Source: Hyphomonas adhaerens MHS-3
Lineage (GTDB): Bacteria; Pseudomonadota; Alphaproteobacteria; Caulobacterales; Hyphomonadaceae
Direction: 5' to 3'
Length of the DNA: 64,000 bases
Assembly: GCF_000685235.1 (NCBI RefSeq)
Contig: NZ_ARYH01000001.1
Coordinates: 310,001 to 374,000, forward strand
Part shown: positions 59,069 to 64,000 of the stretch, piece by piece
Layout: every line of letters starts with the position of its first letter
How positions within the stretch are numbered: the first letter of the stretch is position 1
The notes under the pieces: generated by a model
Databases searched by the model: none
What the model saw: only the letters and a program-made list of their open reading frames with translations
Told to the model about the DNA's origin: nothing
Program-made: the position numbers and the translations under genes

Positions 59069-59962
59069 ATGCGTGGACTTGGTATCTTCGCCCTAATCAT
59101 CGCCGCCGCGGCGCTGATTGTCGGCATGAACAGTTTTTTCATCGTCAACCAGACCGAACAGGCCCTCGTCCTGCAGGTTGGTAAGGCGCAGGCCGCCTAC
59201 AATGCCCCCGGGCAGAACCAGGCCGGCCTGAAAATGAAATTGCCGTTCGTTCAGAACGTCATCAAATATGACCGCCGCAATATCGGGCTCGACATTCCCA
59301 ACATCGAAGTTCTGGCCTCGAACCAGGAACAGCTGATCGTGGACGCCTTCGTGCGCTACCAGATCTCTGATCCACTGGCCTTCTACCAGCGCCTGCAGAC
59401 GCAGCGCGTGGCCGAGAACCAGCTGTCGCAGTTCACCAACACGGCCATCCGGAACGCCCTGGCCAACAAGCTGCCGGAGGAGATCATCTCCGGCCAGCGG
59501 GCCAAGCTGATGGACGAGATCCGGGAGAACCTGTCGGACTCCATCGCCGGCCGCGGTATCGACATCATCGATGTGCGCATCCGCCGGGCGGACCTGCCGC
59601 AGGACGTCTCCGAGCGTGTCTTCCGCCGCATGGAAGCCGCCCGGAACCAGGAAGCCGAGCTGATCCGCGCCAATGGCGACAAGCAGGCCCAGGCCGTCCG
59701 CGCCAAGGCCGATCGCGACAAGACGGTGATCCTCGCCGAAGCGAACCAGAGATCTGAAGAGATCCGCGGTGAAGGCGATGCCAAGCGGAACGAGATCTAT
59801 GCCAGCGCTTATGGCCGCGATCCCGAATTCTTCCGCTTCCAGCGTGCCCTGATCGCTTGCGAACAGGGGCTGAAGAAAGGCACCACGCAGATCGTCGTCG
59901 GCCCGCAAAATCTCGGCCTGTGCGACGAGTTCATTGCGGCCGCTCGCAAGAACTCCAAGTGA
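59069..59962 (+). CDS. hflC: FtsH protease modulator HflC
   Basis: A 297-residue SPFH protein with an N-terminal helix (residues 3-22, LGIFALIIAAAALIVGMNSFF) and the band-7 domain. ILAEANQRSEEIRGEGDAKRNEIYASAYGRDPEFFRFQRAL is the HflC C-terminal signature. It starts 12 bases after hflK and forms the complex with it. Confidence 0.95.
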   Translation: MRGLGIFALIIAAAALIVGMNSFFIVNQTEQALVLQVGKAQAAYNAPGQNQAGLKMKLPFVQNVIKYDRRNIGLDIPNIEVLASNQEQLIVDAFVRYQISDPLAFYQRLQTQRVAENQLSQFTNTAIRNALANKLPEEIISGQRAKLMDEIRENLSDSIAGRGIDIIDVRIRRADLPQDVSERVFRRMEAARNQEAELIRANGDKQAQAVRAKADRDKTVILAEANQRSEEIRGEGDAKRNEIYASAYGRDPEFFRFQRALIACEQGLKKGTTQIVVGPQNLGLCDEFIAAARKNSK

Positions 59963-59982
59963 TCTGAGGGAGTTAATTGGCC

Positions 59983-60183
59983 ATGACGCTGCCACTGATC
60001 CTGCTGGCGGGTGTCGGCATGTGGTTTCTGCTTGAAGGGGCGGCCTATGCGGTCGCCCCGGACTTCATGCGACGCCTCGCCGTTCTCGTCACACAGATGA
60101 GCACCCGGGAGCTGACCATGGCGGGCCTTGTCGGCGGGGCCGTCGGGATCGTGCTGATCTGGCTTGCAGTTCACTTGGGCTGA
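59983..60183 (+). CDS. DUF2065 small membrane protein
   Basis: A 66-residue protein with two hydrophobic helices, TLPLILLAGVGMWFLLEGAAYAVAP and AGLVGGAVGIVLIWLAVHLG. DUF2065 proteins typically sit between hflC and degP in alphaproteobacteria, as here. The start ATG 59983 (a TTG at 59977 also has GGGAG close) is chosen because family members begin near it. The role is unknown but may relate to the HflKC complex. Confidence 0.82.
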   Translation: MTLPLILLAGVGMWFLLEGAAYAVAPDFMRRLAVLVTQMSTRELTMAGLVGGAVGIVLIWLAVHLG

Positions 60184-60266
60184 ATCTGTTGCGCCTTGCC
60201 CGCAAAGCGCCATAGTCTGCGATACAATAAGTTCCTTATTCCGCCCGCAGAGGAAGCCGAAGTCCC

Positions 60267-61718
60267 ATGCGTTTTCCGGCTCTTGCCGCCCTTGCCCTTC
60301 TCGTTTCCGTCCCACTGGCGGCCCCCGCCGCCGCGCAGCAGAGCCTGTCACGTTCGGTTGAAGGCCTCGACCAGAGGGACCGCCCGGCAAGTTTCCGTGA
60401 CTTGTCGAAACGGCTGATGCCGGCCGTGGTGAATATCTCCACATCCAAGACCGTCGCGCCGGAAGGCATGCCCACCTTTCCGGAGGGCTCGCCGATGGAA
60501 CGGTTCAATGATTTCTTCGGCCGCGACGAAGACGGCTTCCGCCGGGAAGGCTCGCTCGGCTCCGGCTTCGTGATCAGCGCCGACGGCTATGTCGTGACCA
60601 ACAATCACGTCATCGACGGGGCAGACGAGATCGAAGTGAATTTCGCCAATGGCCGCGTTCTGGACGCCGAACTGGTCGGACGGGACCGGGATACAGACCT
60701 CGCCGTTCTGAAGGTGAAATCCGACACCCCCCTGTCCTATGTCAGCTTCGCCGACAGCGATGCCGCGGAAGTGGGCGACTGGGTGATCGCCATCGGCAAC
60801 CCGTTCGGCTTTGGCGGCTCTGTGTCCGCCGGCATCATCTCGGCCCGCAACCGCGACCTGAATGCCGGACGTTCGGATGATTTCATCCAGACCGACGCGG
60901 CCATCAACCGGGGCAATTCCGGCGGCCCGCTGTTCAATCTCGGCGGCGAAGTCGTCGGCGTGAACACGGCGATCATCTCGCCCACGGGCGGCTCGGTCGG
61001 TATCGGCTTTTCGGTGCCGTCGAACCTCGTCAACCGGATCACGGGCGAACTGATCAAGTCCGGGCGCATCCGCCGGTCCTGGCTGGGCGTCAATGTTCAG
61101 GATGCGGATGAAGCGCTGGTCCGCGCCTATCGCGCCTCCGGCAAGGGCGGCGTGATCGTCACCCGCATCACCGATGACGGCCCGGCCGACAAGGCGAAAC
61201 TGGAAGTCGGTGACCTGATCCTCAGCTTCGACGGCCAGCCGGTTGCCAGTGTGCGGGAACTGACCCGCGTCATCGCCGACACGCCGATCGACAAGAGCGT
61301 GCCCGTCCGTCTGGTGCGCGATGGCCGCGCCCGCACCTTCACCGTCACCATGGGCGAGCTTCAGGAAGAGACCCCCGAAGACACCACCCAGCTGCCGGAC
61401 CTGCCCGCCAGTGCCAATGATCTCGGCGCAGACCTTTCCAGCCTCGACGATGACATCCGCCGCCGCTATGGCGTGCCGAAAGACGTCGAAGGCGTTGTCG
61501 TCACCTCCGTCTCCGCCCGCGGGCCCGCCTATGGCAAACTGGTGCGCGGCGACGTGATCATCGAGATCAATTTCGAACGTGTCGCCACGGTGACCGATAC
61601 GCTGGAAAAGGTGAAAGCCGCCCGCGCCAATCCGGCAGAGCCGCTGCTGGTCCGCGTCAAACGCCGCGGCGATGCCGGCTGGTTCGATCAGTTCCTCAGC
61701 GTCGACCTTGGCAAGTAA
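60267..61718 (+). CDS. degP: Periplasmic serine protease, Do/DegP family
   Basis: A 483-residue HtrA-type protease with a Sec signal peptide (residues 1-25). The catalytic triad is visible as His in TNNHVIDG (about 113), Asp in RDTDLAVLKV (about 145) and Ser in NRGNSGGPLFN (about 220). Two PDZ domains follow (about 275-370 and 390-480). It degrades and chaperones misfolded envelope proteins. The order hflK-hflC-DUF2065-degP is a conserved alphaproteobacterial operon. Confidence 0.95.
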   Translation: MRFPALAALALLVSVPLAAPAAAQQSLSRSVEGLDQRDRPASFRDLSKRLMPAVVNISTSKTVAPEGMPTFPEGSPMERFNDFFGRDEDGFRREGSLGSGFVISADGYVVTNNHVIDGADEIEVNFANGRVLDAELVGRDRDTDLAVLKVKSDTPLSYVSFADSDAAEVGDWVIAIGNPFGFGGSVSAGIISARNRDLNAGRSDDFIQTDAAINRGNSGGPLFNLGGEVVGVNTAIISPTGGSVGIGFSVPSNLVNRITGELIKSGRIRRSWLGVNVQDADEALVRAYRASGKGGVIVTRITDDGPADKAKLEVGDLILSFDGQPVASVRELTRVIADTPIDKSVPVRLVRDGRARTFTVTMGELQEETPEDTTQLPDLPASANDLGADLSSLDDDIRRRYGVPKDVEGVVVTSVSARGPAYGKLVRGDVIIEINFERVATVTDTLEKVKAARANPAEPLLVRVKRRGDAGWFDQFLSVDLGK

Positions 61719-61796
61719 GCCCCGCGCACCGCAGGAAGGACGCGAAACGGGCGCTATATAGTGTCCATAGAAGGTCCATAGAGGGTGTTTGTGATT

Positions 61797-61811
61797 GTCC
61801 GGAAGCCGGAC
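61797..61811. terminator. Small hairpin between degP and serB
   Basis: GTCCGG (61797-61802) and CCGGAC (61806-61811) form a 6-bp stem with a 3-base loop between the convergent genes. The 104-base gap also has a direct repeat GTCCATAGA. Confidence 0.4.
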
Positions 61812-61822
61812 TTATCCAACAC

Positions 61823-62707
61823 CTAGCCGAGGAATTCGCTCGCCTCATAGCCCTGGAAGAAGAGCGCGGCGCGCAGGTCCGTATGCTCGATCGACGCATG
61901 GGCTTCGGCGGCCACGACAGGCTTGGCATGATAGGCGATGCCGAGGCCCGACGCCTTGATCATGGCGAGGTCGTTGGCCCCGTCGCCCAGGGCGATCACC
62001 TCGTCGCGGCCGATGCCTTTCGCCGCGGCGAACTCGTCCAGCGCGGACAGTTTCGCTTCGCGGCCCAGGATCGGGCGGCCGACCTCCCCTGTCAGGGCCT
62101 TGCCGTCATCGACCAGCGTGTTGCCGCGATGCGTGTGAAAGCCTGCCGCCGCCGCGACGCGGGAGGTGAAATAGGTGAAGCCGCCCGACACCAATACAGT
62201 TTCTGCCCCGTCCGCTTTCATCGTCTCGACCAGCGTTTTCGCGCCGGGGTTCAGCGTGATCCGCTCCGAATAGGCCTGTTCCAGGGCGTCGAGGCCGAGG
62301 CCTTTCAGCATGGCGACACGGGTTGTCAGGGCGCCTTCAAAGTCCAGCTCGCCGCGCATGGCGCGCTCGGTGATGGCCGACACTTCCGCCTTCAAGCCGG
62401 CAAAATCTGCCAGTTCATCAAGGCATTCCTGTCCGATGATCGTGGAATCCATGTCGGAGATCAGCAGGCGTTTGCGGCCGCTTGCGGCCGGCAGCACGGC
62501 GGTATCGACCGGGTGGCCCCGCTCCGCCAGCCGGGCCCGCATGCGGGCGGCCTGGTCCTGATCGCCCGGCAGCTGCCATTCCAGCGCGACCAGCCCGTCC
62601 ACGCTGCCCAGCGCGCGCGACGGGGCCACGCGGCCAAGCTCAGCCGAAACTTCCGCTTCCAGCTTCGCCGCATCCATGGCGGCGACGGCGACGATCCTGA
62701 GGCTCAT
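61823..62707 (-). CDS. serB: Phosphoserine phosphatase
   Basis: A 294-residue HAD enzyme that makes serine from phosphoserine. Residues 1-70 resemble the N-terminal ACT-like region. The catalytic motif is DMDSTIIGQECLDELA (about residues 90-105), then SGGFTYF (motif II) and GDGANDLAMIKASGLGIAYHAKP (motif IV, about 243-265). ATG 62707 is the usual position. It is divergent from miaA. Confidence 0.94.
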   Translation of the reverse strand: MSLRIVAVAAMDAAKLEAEVSAELGRVAPSRALGSVDGLVALEWQLPGDQDQAARMRARLAERGHPVDTAVLPAASGRKRLLISDMDSTIIGQECLDELADFAGLKAEVSAITERAMRGELDFEGALTTRVAMLKGLGLDALEQAYSERITLNPGAKTLVETMKADGAETVLVSGGFTYFTSRVAAAAGFHTHRGNTLVDDGKALTGEVGRPILGREAKLSALDEFAAAKGIGRDEVIALGDGANDLAMIKASGLGIAYHAKPVVAAEAHASIEHTDLRAALFFQGYEASEFLG

Positions 62708-62778
62708 GTCAGTCTTCCCGGGTTTTCCCGCGTCTTCATGGGTTTCCTACTGGATGACAACCCCTTACCTCTATTGGA

Positions 62779-63729
62779 ATGCATCCGGCTATCCTGATCC
62801 ATGGCCCCACGGCCAGCGGCAAGACCGCCCTCGCCATCGAAGTCGCCCGGCGGCTCGACGGAGAGGTGATCAATGCCGATTCCATGCAGGTTTACAGAGA
62901 CCTGAAAGTCATCTCGGCCCGCCCGGACGAGGACGAAATGCGCGGCGTGCCGCATCACCTGTTCGGACACGTCAACGCGGCCGAGCGCTATTCCACCGGC
63001 CAGTGGCTGGAAGAGGCGCGGGCCAAGATCCGCGTGCTCCAGAAGAAGAACAAGCGCGCCGTCATTGTTGGCGGCACGGGGCTTTACCTTCTGGCGCTGA
63101 CGCAGGGCCTGTCGGCCATTCCGCCCGTCCCCGAGGATGTCCGCGCCCAAGTCCGTGACATCGCCGAAGCCGAGGGCGCCGACGGCCTGCGCGCGCGCCT
63201 GGCCCCACACGATCCGGAAACCGCCGAACGGCTGGGCTCGGGCGACAAGCAGCGCCTGGCCCGGGCCTATGAAATCTGGCTCGCCACCGGGCGGCCGATC
63301 ACCGACTTCCACAATGAGCGCCAGCCCCCGGTCCTGCTGGACCGGGAATGGATGGGATTTGCCCTCACCCCGCCGCGCGCCAAGCTCTATTCCAAGATCG
63401 ACCGGCGCTTCGAAGGCATGCTGATGCAGGGTGCCATGGCCGAGGCCCGCGCGCTGATCGAACGGGGGCTCGACCCCGAACTGCCGGCCATGAAGGCCCA
63501 TGGCATGCCGTGGCTGGCCGCGTTTGCCCGCGGCGAGATCAGCGCCGAATTCGCCGCCGAGAACGCCAAGCGCGACACGCGGCGCTATGCAAAGAGGCAA
63601 TTCACGTGGATTGGCAGGCAATTCCCGTTCTGGCCCAGAATCCCCGGCACGGAGCTGAACGACCGCATGCGGGTGATTCTTGCCCTCTATAGGGAGATTG
63701 ACAGGGAGATGGAGGCAGATTATTCCTAG
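62779..63729 (+). CDS. miaA: tRNA dimethylallyltransferase
   Basis: A 316-residue enzyme that prenylates A37 of tRNAs reading U-starting codons. Walker A is HGPTASGKTALA (about residues 8-19), DSMQVYRDLKVISARP (about 34-49) is typical, and GGTGLYLLALTQGLS is the substrate region. RQFTWIGRQFPFW near the C terminus is the conserved anticodon-binding part. The 3' end carries a promoter for ilvB. Confidence 0.94.
   Translation: MHPAILIHGPTASGKTALAIEVARRLDGEVINADSMQVYRDLKVISARPDEDEMRGVPHHLFGHVNAAERYSTGQWLEEARAKIRVLQKKNKRAVIVGGTGLYLLALTQGLSAIPPVPEDVRAQVRDIAEAEGADGLRARLAPHDPETAERLGSGDKQRLARAYEIWLATGRPITDFHNERQPPVLLDREWMGFALTPPRAKLYSKIDRRFEGMLMQGAMAEARALIERGLDPELPAMKAHGMPWLAAFARGEISAEFAAENAKRDTRRYAKRQFTWIGRQFPFWPRIPGTELNDRMRVILALYREIDREMEADYS
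63698..63726 (+). promoter_or_regulatory. ilvB operon promoter inside the miaA 3' end
   Basis: TTGACA (63698-63703), 17-base spacer, TATTCC (63721-63726). The predicted start is near 63733, about 27 bases before the leader peptide. The consensus -35 and ideal spacing make this a strong candidate. Confidence 0.7.
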
Positions 63730-63759
63730 CCCCCGACGTTGGAGGAAACGCACGTGCGC

Positions 63760-63792
63760 ATGTCAGAGGTACTCGTAATTAGGCACCCGTAG
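63760..63792 (+). CDS. ilvL: ilv leader peptide, MSEVLVIRHP
   Basis: A ten-codon frame from ATG 63760 to TAG 63792 reads Met-Ser-Glu-Val-Leu-Val-Ile-Arg-His-Pro. The four branched-chain codons (GTA CTC GTA ATT) are contiguous, as expected of a Val/Leu/Ile-sensing leader. GGAGG at 63741 is better spaced for an in-frame GTG at 63754 (adding Met-Arg), so that start is an alternative. It is followed by an antiterminator-like hairpin and a terminator before ilvB. Confidence 0.75.
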   Translation: MSEVLVIRHP

Positions 63793-63861
63793 CCGCCGTT
63801 CATCAGAACCGGTTGCGGGTGTGCGCACAAAAGGGTCTCCGAAGGGGGCCCTTTTTCTTTT
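63784..63861 (+). terminator. ilvB attenuator: pause/antiterminator hairpin and intrinsic terminator
   Basis: The terminator is AAAGGGTCTCC (63830-63840) with GGGGGCCCTTT (63844-63854), an 11-bp stem with two G-U pairs and a 3-base loop, followed by TTCTTTTC. Upstream, CACCCG (63784-63789) around the leader stop can pair with CGGGTG near 63816-63821, with AGCCG/CGGTT extending it. Ribosome position on the leader would select the fold. Confidence 0.8.
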
Positions 63862-63918
63862 CAGAAAACATTCCGGACAATCACCCTCCTTTCTAACCCC
63901 AGACGCCAGAGCAAAGTC

Positions 63919-64000
63919 ATGACCGTCAAAACCAAGCAGAAGACCGAAACCCGCCTGATGACCGGCGCCGAGATCGTAATCACGGCCCTACGGGAACAGG
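63919..64000 (+). CDS. ilvB: Acetolactate synthase large subunit, N terminus only
   Basis: Only the first 27 codons are in the window (MTVKTKQKTETRLMTGAEIV.. to ALREQ). The block MTGAEIVITALREQ matches the conserved start of the ThDP-dependent large subunit that makes acetolactate for valine, leucine and isoleucine. The leader peptide and attenuator just upstream support this strongly. An internal ATG at 63958 is an alternative start. Confidence 0.85.
   Translation, partial: MTVKTKQKTETRLMTGAEIVITALREQ

Noticed and set aside
1-64000. tRNA genes, insertion sequences or prophage
   Set aside because: No T-loop/acceptor pattern, transposase or phage structural gene was recognised in any gap.

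Overview
This is a GC-rich bacterial chromosome segment with no tRNA, insertion sequence, prophage or CRISPR array that I can see. The gene content points to an alphaproteobacterium, most likely of the Hyphomonadaceae/Caulobacterales: dnaA-dnaN-recF preceded by rpsT, hflK-hflC-DUF2065-degP, a split short HisG plus HisZ, an Mrp/ApbC ATPase without the usual CXXC, a CtrA-type TTAA-N7-TTAA site, and a carboxynorspermidine (spermidine) pathway. The genus is inference.

Layout. 0-9.7 kb: end of an MFS pump, a GmhB-like phosphatase, a methyltransferase, an EVE protein, a three-gene operon (membrane protein, methyltransferase, haem-dependent N-demethylase-like protein), EamA exporter plus murein amidase, BrkB-like protein, CHAD protein and a small tyrosine phosphatase. 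9.7-10.3 kb: RNase P RNA. 10.3-25 kb: exported proteins, a TetR regulator, an operon of TTG-started Ca/Na antiporter, PTR1/FolM-like reductase and threonine aldolase, then Nudix, YafK-like L,D-transpeptidase, pgsA, hslO, radical SAM, MFS, argF and a small gene behind two Fur-like boxes. 25-29 kb: carboxynorspermidine dehydrogenase and decarboxylase, separated by an apparently inserted block that ends in a diverged copy of the decarboxylase 5' end. 29-33 kb: nitrilase, LuxR-type regulator, cytochrome b561, argD. 33-37 kb: hisS-hisZ-hisG with a leader peptide of six consecutive histidines. 37-43 kb: thioesterase, CPBP protease, rubredoxin-TetR facing a P450 across a palindrome, UbiB kinase, enoyl-CoA hydratase. 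43-48 kb: rpsT, dnaA, dnaN, recF. 48-63.7 kb: TadG-like protein, thyA, folA, SRAP, VUT transporter, an HxlR/SDR pair, Mrp, hflKC-degP, serB, miaA. The window ends in the first codons of ilvB, behind a promoter, a Val-Leu-Val-Ile leader peptide and an intrinsic attenuator.

The most interesting signals are small and lie outside the obvious genes. They are the two amino-acid leader peptides (his and ilv), the nspC remnant that marks an insertion, a 28-codon ORF coupled in frame to the antiporter, Fur-like boxes before an unknown 63-residue protein, a CtrA site, and a 30-bp palindrome/promoter between two convergent genes. All start choices, promoters and RNA structures were read by eye and not computed.
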